Positions 1-9,154 are shown, counted from the first letter of the stretch. The stretch is 64,000 bases of DNA from Bordetella sp. 02P26C-1 (GCF_009763255.1 NZ_WSJB01000010.1:219655-283654), one strand, 5' to 3'. The notes: generated from the sequence alone by a model not told the origin. A program made the numbers and translations.

Positions 1-267
<267 letters not shown>

Positions 268-347
268 GTCTGTGTGGTCAGCGGGGCGTCACGCAGAGGG
301 CGACGCCCGGCGTGATCGATCCCGACTGACGCCGAACCTGGGTTTTC

Positions 348-1232
348 ATGCAACGACAAGGGTCTCCACCGCTGTTCAGGCGTGGGCCGCCGGTAGAAAT
401 CAGGCTGGCCGCCCTGGTTACCTTGTCGGTCATCCTGCTGGTGCTCGACGCGCAATTCCATTTGCTCGAGCCGGTGCGCCGTGTCATCTCTATCGGTCTG
501 TACCCCTTTCAACGCACGGTGATGGCGCCGCGCGATCTGACGCGGCAATTCACCGAATGGGTCGACGCGGCCAACAATAATCGCGCCGAGAATGAGGCGC
601 TGCAGCGGCAGCGGATCGAATTGTCGCAAGTCACCACGCACGCCGCGCAGCTGGCGGCGGAGAACGCGCAGCTTCGGCGGTTGCTGGGCGTGACCGACAC
701 GGTGGATCAAGCCACGGTGGTGGTCGAGGTCCTCTATGAGCCGGCCGACAGTTTCCAACAACGCCTGGTATTTAACAAAGGCAGTCGAGACGGCCTGGCC
801 GCGGGCATGCCCGTGATCGATGAGGGCGGCGTGGTCGGCCAGATTGTGCGCGTGACGCCGCAAGCGTCCGAGGCGGCGCTGGTGACGGACGAAAGAGTGT
901 CTGTCCCCGTACAGGTGCTGCGCAATGGCTTGCGGCTGATCGCATTCGGGTCGAACACGCCCGGCCGGATGGAGGTGCGTTACCTCGCGGCGAACGCGGA
1001 TATCCAGGAAGGCGATACCATCGTAACCAGCGGCGTGGGCGGATTGTTCCCCGCCGGTTTGCCGGTCGCCAAGGTGCTGACGGTCGAGCGCGATACCGCC
1101 TCGGGCTTCGCGCGCGCGGTGTGCGAACCGCTCGCCCACCCCGAACGGCATCGCCATTTCCTCGTGCTGCAGGTGGATGTCGCTCGTGCTGGATCCGAGC
1201 TTAAGGAGGCCGAGTCCGGTGGATCGCAATAA
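348..1232 (+). CDS. mreC: Rod-shape-determining protein MreC
   Basis: This 294-residue protein has the MreC layout: a short basic N-terminus, one membrane anchor at about residues 19-37, a periplasmic coiled coil at about 75-113 (repeats of the type ENEALQRQRIELSQ and AAENAQLRRLLG), then the beta-rich domain with NKGSRDGLAAGMPVID. MreC bridges MreB in the cytoplasm to the periplasmic transpeptidase PBP2 and activates it. The ATG at 348 gives the normal length and keeps the anchor near the N-terminus, although no strong ribosome site precedes it. The 3' end overlaps the start of mreD, which points to coupled translation. Confidence 0.95.
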   Translation: MQRQGSPPLFRRGPPVEIRLAALVTLSVILLVLDAQFHLLEPVRRVISIGLYPFQRTVMAPRDLTRQFTEWVDAANNNRAENEALQRQRIELSQVTTHAAQLAAENAQLRRLLGVTDTVDQATVVVEVLYEPADSFQQRLVFNKGSRDGLAAGMPVIDEGGVVGQIVRVTPQASEAALVTDERVSVPVQVLRNGLRLIAFGSNTPGRMEVRYLAANADIQEGDTIVTSGVGGLFPAGLPVAKVLTVERDTASGFARAVCEPLAHPERHRHFLVLQVDVARAGSELKEAESGGSQ

Positions 1233-1788
1233 CTATTCATCTGTATCGCGAGCGCCTCGGCGAATCGGTACGCCCCGCAATGTGCCGCCGGAACATCTGG
1301 CGAGCTCGGCGAGTGTGTTTGTCGTATGGGGCACGGTACTGGTCGCGTGGCTGGTGTCGATGCTGCCCTGGCGGGTTTGGGAAGGCGCGCCCGATGTACT
1401 GCTTATGGTGATTGCGTTCTGGTGTGTCCACGAGCCGCGCCGCATCGGTTTGACGGCCGCGTTCTGCTTTGGGTTGTTGATGGATGTGCATGATGTCAGC
1501 GTGCTGGGCGTACATGCGCTGTCGTACACCTTGGTGGCGTACGGCGCGGTGGCCCTGCACCGCCGGCTCGTGCATTTTGACTTGCTGAGGCAGGCCATCC
1601 ATATGCTGCCCGTTTTTTTCGTGGCGAGACTGGTGCAGCAAATCGTCACGGCCTGGCTGGCCGGAAGTTGGCCTGGTTGGGATTGGGGCATTAGCGTGCT
1701 GCTGATGACGGCGATGTGGCCGGTGCTGGGCTTCGTGCTGCATTTGCCGCAGCGGGGCGCCGACGATGTGGACTCCTCCGCGGTCTAG
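1219..1788 (+). CDS. mreD: Rod-shape-determining membrane protein MreD
   Basis: MreD is a small inner-membrane protein of the elongasome. I place the start at GTG 1219, because the sequence AAGGAGG lies at 1203-1209, nine bases before it, and the gene then overlaps the end of mreC (stop 1230-1232) by 14 bases. The longer open frame from ATG 1177 has no comparable ribosome site and would add 14 residues encoded inside mreC. The 189-residue product has about five hydrophobic segments from residue 33 on, with a charged first 25 residues, as in the family. It is followed after 23 bases by mrdA. Confidence 0.9.
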   Translation: MDRNNYSSVSRAPRRIGTPRNVPPEHLASSASVFVVWGTVLVAWLVSMLPWRVWEGAPDVLLMVIAFWCVHEPRRIGLTAAFCFGLLMDVHDVSVLGVHALSYTLVAYGAVALHRRLVHFDLLRQAIHMLPVFFVARLVQQIVTAWLAGSWPGWDWGISVLLMTAMWPVLGFVLHLPQRGADDVDSSAV

Positions 1789-1811
1789 CGCCCCGGGGAT
1801 GATGGCCCGTC

Positions 1812-4028
1812 ATGTTTGAGTTCAAGAAAACCGCGATCCAGCAAAAGCAGCGCTTTGCGCTGCGCGCGTGGGTGGGCGGTTTGTTTGCGCTGGTGTGCTT
1901 TGGCGTGCTGGTTGGGCGGTTCTGGTATTTGCAGGTGGATCGCTACGAAGGCCTGTCCGAGCGCGCCGATCGCAACCGCATTGCGGTGGTGCCTATCCCG
2001 CCGCGTCGTGGCGAGATTCTGGACCGCAATGGCGTGGTGATGGCCAGGAACTACCGGACCTATACGTTGGAGGTGGTGCCCGGCCAGGTCGGCGACATTG
2101 ATGCCATGCTGGAGCGGCTGACCCCGGTGGTTTACATCAGCCCTGGGGATCAACGCCGGTTCAAGCGCCGGGTCAAAGAGTCCGGGCGTTACGCCAAAAT
2201 CATCCTGCGCAATAACCTGAACGACACCGAGGCATCGTGGTTTGCGGCGCATGCGTTTGAATTCCCGGGCGTGGAATTGCGCGCGCGCTGGGTGCGGGAG
2301 TATCCACAAGGCGCGACGGCAGGCCATGTGGTGGGTTACATCGGCCGTATCTCGGAGAGCGATGTCGAAGCGCTGGAGGAAGCCGGCGAGCTAGGCAATT
2401 ACCGCGGCACGGACGTCATCGGCAAGAAGGGCATTGAGAAAAGTTGGGAAACCGCGCTGCATGGCAAGACCGGGTTCGAAGAAGTCGAGGTCAACGCGAG
2501 CGGCAGACCGATACGTACGTTAAAGCGTATCGATCCCGAGCCCGGTGTGGATGTGATGCTGTCGATCGACCTGGGCTTGCAGCGTGTGGCCGAAGAGGCT
2601 TTCGGCAAGCACCGCGGCGCGCTGGTGGCGATCGATCCAAATACAGGCGAGGTGCTGGCGTTCGTGTCCAAGCCCGCCTTTGATCCGAATCTGTTCATCG
2701 ACGGCATCGATGTAGAGAACTGGCGGCTGCTGAACGAATCGCCGGATCACCCGCTGATTAACCGGCCGCTTTATGGCACCTATCCCATCGGATCGACGTA
2801 TAAGCCCTTTGTTGCCCTGGCCGCGCTGGAGCTGGGCGTACGCGATGCCAAGACGCGGTTCTCCGACCCTGGTTATTACGAGTTCGGCAACCAGCGCTTC
2901 CGTAATGCGGGCGGCGCGGCCTATGGCATGACGGACATGCACAAGGCGATTGTGGTGTCTTCGGATACGTATTTTTATTCGCTGGGTCCGGAGATCGGCG
3001 TGAATCGGCTGCATGACTTTGCCAAGCAGTTCGGCTTCGGTCAGATCACGGGGATCGATCTGGATGGCGAGCGTATGGGCGTGCTGCCCTCTACCGATTG
3101 GAAGCGTCGCGCTTATAAAGACCGGAAACAACAGCAGTGGTATGCGGGGGAAACGATTTCGGTCGCGGTGGGGCAGGGTTATAACTCGTTCACCTTGCTG
3201 CAGTTGGCGCAGGCGACGTCGACCTTGGCGAACTACGGCGCCTATCGCAAGCCGCATCTCGTGCATGCCACCCGAAATGCCGATACGGGCGAGACCACGC
3301 CCACGCCGTCTACACCCGAATACCGGATTCCTTTAAAACGGGAAAACGTGGATATCGTCAAAAATGCGATGGTTGGCGTGGTCCGCAGCGGGACGGCGCG
3401 GCGGGCGTTTGCCAATACGCCGTATCAGGCGGCCGGCAAGACAGGTACGGCACAGGTGTTCAGCCTGCGTGGGGGAAAGTACCGGGCGGCCGAGATCGAT
3501 GAGCGCTTGCGCGATCATGCGCTTTTCATGGGCTTTGCGCCGGTCGAGAATCCCAGCATCGCGGTGGCGTTGCTGGTGGAGAACGCCGGCTGGGGCGCCA
3601 GCGTCGCGGCGCCGATTGCGCGGACCGTGTTCGACTATTGGCTATTGCGTCACAACGAGCAAACGCCGGGGACGTCGGTGCTCGCACCGTCGGGGGTGTC
3701 GCCTTTGAATGTGCCGCCGACCCAGCCCGCGTCCGAGCCGGAAGACGAAGAAATGATGGTGCCCGAACGCGTGCCCGGCGCCACGCGGCCGGAAGATCCC
3801 GTGGAGCCGCCGCCCGGCGTGGTGCTGGGCGAGCTGTCGGAGGAGGACTCCCTGCCGCCCCTGGTGCCCGGCTCGGACACGCCGCCGCCCAATTTGCGAC
3901 CACGGCCCGCGCCGAAACCCGCGCCCGCGCCCCAAGCGCCTACCGTGACGCGACGCCCGTATACGGCGCCCGCGTTGTCCGATCTGACGGACTTGTTTGA
4001 GTCTTCTGGCTCGAGGGTCAAGCCATGA
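1812..4028 (+). CDS. mrdA: Penicillin-binding protein 2, elongation transpeptidase
   Basis: PBP2 cross-links peptidoglycan during side-wall growth, working with RodA and MreC. The 738-residue protein has a membrane anchor at about 18-40, the dimerisation/pedestal region (PPRRGEILDRNG at about 63), and a transpeptidase domain with the active serine in STYK (Ser328, Lys331), an SSD motif in place of SxN and KTG at 543-545. After the domain ends near residue 615 there is a long acidic, proline-rich tail of about 125 residues, so the protein is longer than typical PBP2 of about 630 residues. It overlaps rodA by four bases (ATGA), which suggests coupled translation of the two partners. Confidence 0.95.
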   Translation: MFEFKKTAIQQKQRFALRAWVGGLFALVCFGVLVGRFWYLQVDRYEGLSERADRNRIAVVPIPPRRGEILDRNGVVMARNYRTYTLEVVPGQVGDIDAMLERLTPVVYISPGDQRRFKRRVKESGRYAKIILRNNLNDTEASWFAAHAFEFPGVELRARWVREYPQGATAGHVVGYIGRISESDVEALEEAGELGNYRGTDVIGKKGIEKSWETALHGKTGFEEVEVNASGRPIRTLKRIDPEPGVDVMLSIDLGLQRVAEEAFGKHRGALVAIDPNTGEVLAFVSKPAFDPNLFIDGIDVENWRLLNESPDHPLINRPLYGTYPIGSTYKPFVALAALELGVRDAKTRFSDPGYYEFGNQRFRNAGGAAYGMTDMHKAIVVSSDTYFYSLGPEIGVNRLHDFAKQFGFGQITGIDLDGERMGVLPSTDWKRRAYKDRKQQQWYAGETISVAVGQGYNSFTLLQLAQATSTLANYGAYRKPHLVHATRNADTGETTPTPSTPEYRIPLKRENVDIVKNAMVGVVRSGTARRAFANTPYQAAGKTGTAQVFSLRGGKYRAAEIDERLRDHALFMGFAPVENPSIAVALLVENAGWGASVAAPIARTVFDYWLLRHNEQTPGTSVLAPSGVSPLNVPPTQPASEPEDEEMMVPERVPGATRPEDPVEPPPGVVLGELSEEDSLPPLVPGSDTPPPNLRPRPAPKPAPAPQAPTVTRRPYTAPALSDLTDLFESSGSRVKP

Positions 4029-5161
4029 AACGTCTGGGCGCCATTCTGGCGCGTGTGTTCCTCGCGTTCGATTGGCCGTTGCTGGTCATCCTGTTGCTCT
4101 TTGCCGCTCTGGGGCTGACGATCATGCATTCGGCCGTCGGTAATACCGATTGGCGCTTTGCCGAGCAATCGCGCAATTTTTTGATCGCATTCGGCGCCAT
4201 GTGGGTAGTGGCATTGGTGCCGCCGCCCATGTTGATGCGCCTGGCCTTGCCGTTTTACATCGTCGGTGTGGTGTTGCTGCTAGGGGTGGAGTTTTTTGGC
4301 GAGACCAGCAAGGGAGCCACGCGCTGGCTGAACCTGGGCGTGACCCGGATTCAGCCTTCGGAGATGATGAAGATCGCGGTGCCGATGATGCTGGCCTGGT
4401 ATTTCCAGCGGCATGACGGCGAGGTGAGGATACGGGACTTCTTTGTCGCCGCCGCGATGTTGGCCGCGCCATTTGGATTGATCGTCTTGCAGCCCGATCT
4501 CGGCACGGCACTGCTGGTGTTCGGCACCGGGTTTTGCGTGATCTATTTCGCCGGTTTGTCGTTCAAGCTGCTGACGCCTATCGTGATTGCCGGCGTGATT
4601 GGCATAGGGACGTTGATCTATTACGAAGACCAATTGTGCGAACCCGCCGTGGACTGGGTGGTGTTGCATGACTATCAAAAACAACGTGTCTGCACCCTGC
4701 TCAACCCGAGCTCGGACCCCTTAGGCAAGGGCTTTCACACGATTCAGTCGATGATCGCGGTGGGCTCGGGCGGCTTATACGGCAAGGGCTATATGCGCGG
4801 CACGCAGACGCATCTGGACTTTATTCCCGAACGTACGACGGACTTTATTTTCGCGGTCTATGCGGAGGAGTTCGGTCTGTATGGCGGCGTGGCGATGCTG
4901 CTGTTGTATGCGCTTTTCATTGCGCGGGGATTGACGATCGCGAGGCGGGCGGCGACGCAGTTTGGCCGGTTAATGGCCGGCGCGTTGTCGATGATGGTGT
5001 TTATCTACGTCTTCGTGAATATCGGCATGGTGACAGGCATCTTGCCGGTCGTGGGCGTGCCGCTGCCCTTTATGAGCTACGGTGGTACCGCGTTGCTGAC
5101 GATGGGTATCGCCTGCGGGATTTTGATGAGCATCTCGCGATATCGGGGCGAGCCGGCTTAG
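4025..5161 (+). CDS. rodA: Peptidoglycan glycosyltransferase RodA (SEDS family)
   Basis: RodA polymerises lipid II into glycan strands in the inner membrane and forms a pair with PBP2. The 378-residue sequence is hydrophobic with about ten membrane segments. SEDS hallmarks are visible: TRWLNLG at about residue 100, QPSEMMKI, a periplasmic loop with LHDYQKQRV and DPLGKGFHTIQS, and the C-terminal GVPLPFMSYGGTALL. The loop carries two cysteines (CEP and RVC) that could pair in the periplasm, which is my inference. The start overlaps the mrdA stop by four bases. The stop overlaps the convergent hmuV stop by four bases, leaving no room for an intergenic terminator. Confidence 0.96.
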   Translation: MKRLGAILARVFLAFDWPLLVILLLFAALGLTIMHSAVGNTDWRFAEQSRNFLIAFGAMWVVALVPPPMLMRLALPFYIVGVVLLLGVEFFGETSKGATRWLNLGVTRIQPSEMMKIAVPMMLAWYFQRHDGEVRIRDFFVAAAMLAAPFGLIVLQPDLGTALLVFGTGFCVIYFAGLSFKLLTPIVIAGVIGIGTLIYYEDQLCEPAVDWVVLHDYQKQRVCTLLNPSSDPLGKGFHTIQSMIAVGSGGLYGKGYMRGTQTHLDFIPERTTDFIFAVYAEEFGLYGGVAMLLLYALFIARGLTIARRAATQFGRLMAGALSMMVFIYVFVNIGMVTGILPVVGVPLPFMSYGGTALLTMGIACGILMSISRYRGEPA

Positions 5162-6015
5162 CGCGGTAATACGAGCAAGCGTCCCGGTTGCGTCGGGTGC
5201 CGCAGTACATCCGCATCGATGTCGTAGATGCTGCGTAGGTTCGCCGGTGTGAGGACCTGTGCAGGCGTGCCGTACGCGATGATCGTGCCACCACCTAGCA
5301 AAATGAGTTCATCGCACCAATGCGCGGCAAGATTGATATCGTGCAGGCTAATCAATGCGCCGATGTGGCGTTGATCGGTCAGTTCAGATGTGGTGCGTAG
5401 CAGCTCGATCTGATGGCGTGGATCCAAGGCCGATATCGGCTCATCGAGCAGCAGGTAGCGTGGTAGATATTCGGCTTCTGCACCGGCACCGGCGTCGGTC
5501 GTGCCATCGGCGCGGCCCACGTCCGTCTGTGTGTTGGTGTCGGGCAGAATGACGAGCATCTGGGCCAGCACGCGCGCGAATTGCACGCGCTGCTGTTGGC
5601 CGGCGGACAGGCTCAGGTAAGGCGATCCATACAGATCGGCGACGCCCGCCAGTGTCATGGCTTCATGGACCAGTTGCTCGACCGCAGCGGGAGCCAGTTC
5701 AGGAAAGGGATAAGCGCCTGCGCTGACGACTTCGTGGGCGCAAAGGTCAAAGCTCAAGGCCGGGTTCTGAGGCAGTACCGCGCGCTGTCGCGCCTGCGCT
5801 TTCGCGCTAAGCGAGGCGAGCGGCGTGCCGTTCAATTCGACGTGGCCGGCGTCCAGAGTCAGCTCGCCCGCCAAGGCGGCGAGCAGCGTGGACTTGCCGG
5901 CGCCGTTTGCACCCAGGAGGCCGATCATCCGGCCGGGGACGAGCGTGACCGTGATGTCGCGCAAGATGGGCTTGCCATCCCGCGATACGCACAGATTGTT
6001 TGCTTGCAAGGCCAT
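5158..6015 (-). CDS. hmuV: Hemin-type ABC importer ATPase
   Basis: This is the ATPase of a FecCD-class importer, most like HmuV, and powers uptake of hemin across the inner membrane. In the 285-residue product the Walker A motif GANGAGKS is at 35-42, the signature LSAGQQQR at 136-143, Walker B YLLLDEP at 187-193 and the H-loop histidine at 225. Between signature and Walker B sits an extra, polar low-complexity stretch at about 157-183 (TNTQTDVGRADGTTDAGAGA), longer than I expect for HmuV. The ATG at 6015 shares a base with the hmuU stop (TAATG), so I reject the upstream extension to 6126. A cobalamin BtuD role is the main alternative. Confidence 0.85.
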   Translation of the reverse strand: MALQANNLCVSRDGKPILRDITVTLVPGRMIGLLGANGAGKSTLLAALAGELTLDAGHVELNGTPLASLSAKAQARQRAVLPQNPALSFDLCAHEVVSAGAYPFPELAPAAVEQLVHEAMTLAGVADLYGSPYLSLSAGQQQRVQFARVLAQMLVILPDTNTQTDVGRADGTTDAGAGAEAEYLPRYLLLDEPISALDPRHQIELLRTTSELTDQRHIGALISLHDINLAAHWCDELILLGGGTIIAYGTPAQVLTPANLRSIYDIDADVLRHPTQPGRLLVLPR

Positions 6016-7046
6016 TAGAATCGCCGGGCTCGGGTCAGGAGCCAAAGAAAGAAAGGACCACCGATGAGGCCAGTCACCAAGCCTATCGGCAGCTCGGCGG
6101 GCACGACCGCGACGCGAGCCGCCCAATCCGCCACGGTGAGTACCAAGGCCCCCAGCAGCATGGAGCCTGTGAGCAGCCAGCGGTGATCGGGGCCCATCAA
6201 TAGCCGCACCAGATGCGGCACGATCAGGCCGATAAAGGCGATCCCGCCCGTCGCCGCGACCAGCGGTCCGATGATGAGCGCCGTCACGACGACGAGCTTG
6301 CGACGCACGCTGACCATATCAAAGCCTATGTGGTGCGCCTCGCGTTCACCCAATAACAGTGCGTTCAAGACCCGCCATTGGCGCAACAGCCAGAGCGAGC
6401 AAAGCAGGGTCCAGGGAGCGAGCACGGCGAGCATGGGCCAGGAAGCACCGGCCAGACTGCCCAGATTCCAGAAAGTCAGGTTGCGCAACTGCGCATCCGA
6501 GGCGAGATAAATGAGAACGCCGATCAGGCTGCTGGCGATCGTGTTGATCGCAATACCGGCCAATAGGATGCCCGCGACGCCGGCCATATGTCTGCCGACG
6601 GCATAAGCGGCCGCGGTGGCGAGCAGACTACCCACGAACGCCGCCGGTGCCGTGACGGCGAGGCCGCCGGCCGTCAACACAATGGCCGCGACGGCGCCTA
6701 GCGCACCTCCCGCTGAGATCCCGATCAGCCCCGGTTCCACGAGGGGATTGCGAAACAGGGCCTGCATGGTCGCCCCAGCGATCGATAATCCCGCGCCCGC
6801 GACGATGGCGAACAGCACGCGCGGCAGGCGAATTTCCAACAGGATGTCGCGCCATAGCGATTGCGTGTCATTGGCCGCACCGAATATCAGGATGTGTACA
6901 GCGTCGCTGACCGGAATATCGACGGCGCCTCGAGAGGCGGCAAGCAGACCGACGAGCAGAAGGGCGATACCCAGCACAATCAGCAGCGCAGGCCGGCGAG
7001 GCGTTGCGGTGGACGGGAGGGGGCGAACAGAATGGGAAAGCGGCAC
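6015..7046 (-). CDS. hmuU: Hemin-type ABC importer permease, FecCD family
   Basis: The 343-residue membrane protein is a FecCD/BtuC-type permease with about ten hydrophobic segments. It would form a dimeric channel for hemin or another iron complex, driven by the adjacent HmuV. Family signatures include LRLPRVLFAIVAGAGLSIAGATMQ near residue 70-95 (the first part, RLPRVLFAIVAGAGL, is nearly invariant) and GPDHRWLLTGSMLLGA near 285. The usual hmuR, hmuS and periplasmic hmuT genes are absent: the next gene is a divergent LysR regulator. The binding protein must be encoded elsewhere, or the system uses another one. Translation is coupled to hmuV. Confidence 0.85.
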   Translation of the reverse strand: MPLSHSVRPLPSTATPRRPALLIVLGIALLLVGLLAASRGAVDIPVSDAVHILIFGAANDTQSLWRDILLEIRLPRVLFAIVAGAGLSIAGATMQALFRNPLVEPGLIGISAGGALGAVAAIVLTAGGLAVTAPAAFVGSLLATAAAYAVGRHMAGVAGILLAGIAINTIASSLIGVLIYLASDAQLRNLTFWNLGSLAGASWPMLAVLAPWTLLCSLWLLRQWRVLNALLLGEREAHHIGFDMVSVRRKLVVVTALIIGPLVAATGGIAFIGLIVPHLVRLLMGPDHRWLLTGSMLLGALVLTVADWAARVAVVPAELPIGLVTGLIGGPFFLWLLTRARRF

Positions 7047-7113
7047 AGGGCGTCTCCGGCGGCCTGATGACCGGGACTAGGCATTTTAAAGGCAAGCGCT
7101 GTGGGGGCTGGCG

Positions 7114-7139
7114 TGAGTGCTGCGCTACTATCGCACTCA
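7114..7139. promoter_or_regulatory. Inverted repeat in the hmuU/LysR divergent promoter region
   Basis: TGAGTGC at 7114-7120 and GCACTCA at 7133-7139 form perfect 7-base arms separated by 12 bases. The site lies between divergent hmuU (start 7046) and the LysR gene (start 7165), where a LysR-type protein commonly binds a dyad to control itself and a neighbour. The binding protein is inferred from position only. Confidence 0.35.
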
Positions 7140-7164
7140 TCATTCGCGGGAGGTTCAGACTTCG

Positions 7165-8082
7165 ATGGGTCAGTCCCAGGAACTGCAGCTATTGGTCGAA
7201 TTGGTCCGCGCGGGCAGCCTGTCCGCGGCGGCGCGCGAGATGGGCGTTACCACGGCCGCCATTAGCAAACGGTTGGCGCAGATCGAAGATCGACTGGGTG
7301 TGCGCCTGCTCAATCGCAATACGCGCAGGCTGAGCCCCACGGCGGAGGGTGAGCTGTATCTCGAGAACGCGCGGCGCATCCTGCACGATATCGAACACCT
7401 CGACCAGCTGATTGCCAGCCGTCAGACGCACCCGCGTGGTCGTTTGAAGGTGAATGCGCCGCTGGGCTTTGGGCGCACCTATATTGCCCCGGCCATCGTT
7501 ATGTTCGCGCGCCATTATCCCGAGGTCGAAGTGCAGCTGCTATTGACTGACAGCCCCGGCGATTTCGTACAGGATGCTTTCGATGTGGCCATACGCTTTG
7601 GCGACATCCCGGACACGCGGCTGATTGCCCGCCGTATTGCGCCGAATCGTCGGCTGGTCTGCGCTTCGCCCGATTATCTGAAAAAGCATGGGCGTCCGAT
7701 GACGCCGCAGGACCTGGCCAAGCATCAATGTATCGTGCTGCGCCAAAATGATGACCCGTATGGGCTGTGGCGTTTTACGCGCGGCAGCGAGACCGAGACG
7801 GTCAAGGTGCGCGGTGCGTTGAGCAGCAATGATGGCGAGGTCACCTTGACCTGGGCGTTAGCGGGCCTGGGTATCTTGCAGCGTGCGGAATGGGATCTCG
7901 CGCGGCATCTGCGGGCGGGGCGGCTGGAGCTGCTGTTGCAGGACTATGCCTTGCCGCCCGCGGATATCCACGCGGTGTTTCCCGAGCGTCTTCATTTATC
8001 CGCCAAGGTACGGGTGTTCATCGATTTTCTGGTCGACTATTTTCGCTCGCGGCGCCAGCGAGGCGAAGGCGCGTCCTGGTAG
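7165..8082 (+). CDS. LysR-family transcriptional regulator, DmlR-like
   Basis: The protein has a LysR winged helix at about residues 5-62 (GSLSAAAREMGVTTAAISKR is the recognition region) and a periplasmic-binding-like effector domain from about 90 to the end. The GRLKVNAPLGFGR opening and DVAIRFG segment match the DmlR/CrgA-like branch. E. coli DmlR activates the D-malate dehydrogenase gene dmlA, and a DmlA-like gene lies just downstream here on the opposite strand, so control of 9155-10246 is a reasonable inference. I chose ATG 7165 because GGGAGG precedes it at 7149-7154; the ATG-less extension to 7117 has no such site. The stop directly abuts the convergent Bug gene stop at 8083. Confidence 0.85.
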   Translation: MGQSQELQLLVELVRAGSLSAAAREMGVTTAAISKRLAQIEDRLGVRLLNRNTRRLSPTAEGELYLENARRILHDIEHLDQLIASRQTHPRGRLKVNAPLGFGRTYIAPAIVMFARHYPEVEVQLLLTDSPGDFVQDAFDVAIRFGDIPDTRLIARRIAPNRRLVCASPDYLKKHGRPMTPQDLAKHQCIVLRQNDDPYGLWRFTRGSETETVKVRGALSSNDGEVTLTWALAGLGILQRAEWDLARHLRAGRLELLLQDYALPPADIHAVFPERLHLSAKVRVFIDFLVDYFRSRRQRGEGASW

Positions 8083-9075
8083 TCAGTTCACCTTTACGTT
8101 GGCTTCTTTCACGAGCTTGGCGTAGGTGTCGGTATCGGTCTTGATACGTTGCGCCATTTCCGCACTGCTGTCGCCAATCGGTACGGCGCCGATCTCCGCC
8201 ATGCGCTGACCGAACTCGGGCGACTTCAGAATCTTGACGAGCTCGGTATTGAGTTTGGATACGACGTCAGGGGGCGTGCCCGCCGGTGCTAGCAGGCCGA
8301 ACCAAGTACCCATGTTGAAGCCCTTGAGGCCAGCTTCTTGCAGCGTGGGCACATCGGGTAGCGCGGCGGATCGTTGATCGGTGGTCACCGCCAGCGCCCG
8401 TAGCTTGCCGGATTTCACGTGGGGCAGCACCGGCGTGATGGTATCGAACGACATGTCGATCTGGCCGCCTAGCAAATCGGTGGTCAAGGGGCCGCTGCCT
8501 TTATACGGGACGTGCAATAGCGTCGCATCGCCCAGGGCCTGGAATTGCGCTCCGATCAGATGCTGGCCGGTGCCGACACCATTGGAGCCGAAGGTCAGCT
8601 TGCCCGGCGATTTACGGGCGAGATCCAGTAGTGCCTGCACGTCTTGGGCGGGAACCTTTGGGTTCACGACCAGGATGTTGGGGACCAACGCAACGGTCGT
8701 GACGGGCACGAAGCTTTTTTGGAAATCGTATTGCAGGTTGGGATAGACGCTGCTGGCGATGGTGTGATGCACCGCGCCCATCAGCAAGGTGTAGCCGTCT
8801 GGCGTGGCTTTGGCCACATAGTCGGCGCCGAGCGTGGCGCCCGCACCGGGCTTGTTCTCGACGATGACCGATTGCCCCAGCGTTTTGGACAGTTCCTGGC
8901 CCAAGGCGCGCGCCAGCACATCGGTGGTGCCGCCCGCAGGGAAGGGCACGATCAGGTTGATCGGTTTGGCGGGATAGTTCTGTGCCTGTGCCTGTGCCAC
9001 GGCCGCGAAGCTCAAGCCGGTTGCGCATAGCGCGGCGGTCAGCGTGGCACGCAGGGTTTTCTTTGCCAGTTTCAT
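8083..9075 (-). CDS. Bug-family periplasmic solute-binding protein (TTT receptor)
   Basis: The 330-residue protein begins with a Sec signal peptide (MKLAKKTLRATLTAALC..., cleavage probably after AQAQA near residue 31). The mature part starts with YPAKPINLIVPFPAGGTTD, the hallmark of the Bug (TctC) family. These proteins capture carboxylated solutes for tripartite tricarboxylate transporters or act as orphan sensors. No TctA/TctB genes sit beside it. It follows a DmlA-like dehydrogenase on the same strand, so malate or tartrate is a plausible ligand by context only. The 79-base gap to that gene holds a stable hairpin. Confidence 0.88.
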   Translation of the reverse strand: MKLAKKTLRATLTAALCATGLSFAAVAQAQAQNYPAKPINLIVPFPAGGTTDVLARALGQELSKTLGQSVIVENKPGAGATLGADYVAKATPDGYTLLMGAVHHTIASSVYPNLQYDFQKSFVPVTTVALVPNILVVNPKVPAQDVQALLDLARKSPGKLTFGSNGVGTGQHLIGAQFQALGDATLLHVPYKGSGPLTTDLLGGQIDMSFDTITPVLPHVKSGKLRALAVTTDQRSAALPDVPTLQEAGLKGFNMGTWFGLLAPAGTPPDVVSKLNTELVKILKSPEFGQRMAEIGAVPIGDSSAEMAQRIKTDTDTYAKLVKEANVKVN

Positions 9076-9121
9076 GATGTCTCCTCGCTTTTATCGATAT
9101 GGGCCGACGGTTGCTCGCGTG

Positions 9122-9137
9122 GCGACCCGAAGGTCGC
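9122..9137 (-). other. C(UUCG)G-capped hairpin between dehydrogenase and Bug gene
   Basis: On the minus strand the sequence reads GCGACC-TTCG-GGTCGC, a perfect 6-bp stem closed by the very stable C(UUCG)G tetraloop. No run of T follows, so it is not a classic terminator. Such intercistronic hairpins often protect one part of an mRNA, which would allow higher expression of the binding protein or separate decay of the two parts. The function is inferred. Confidence 0.4.
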
Positions 9138-9154
9138 GGCGAGTCTTGATGTCG

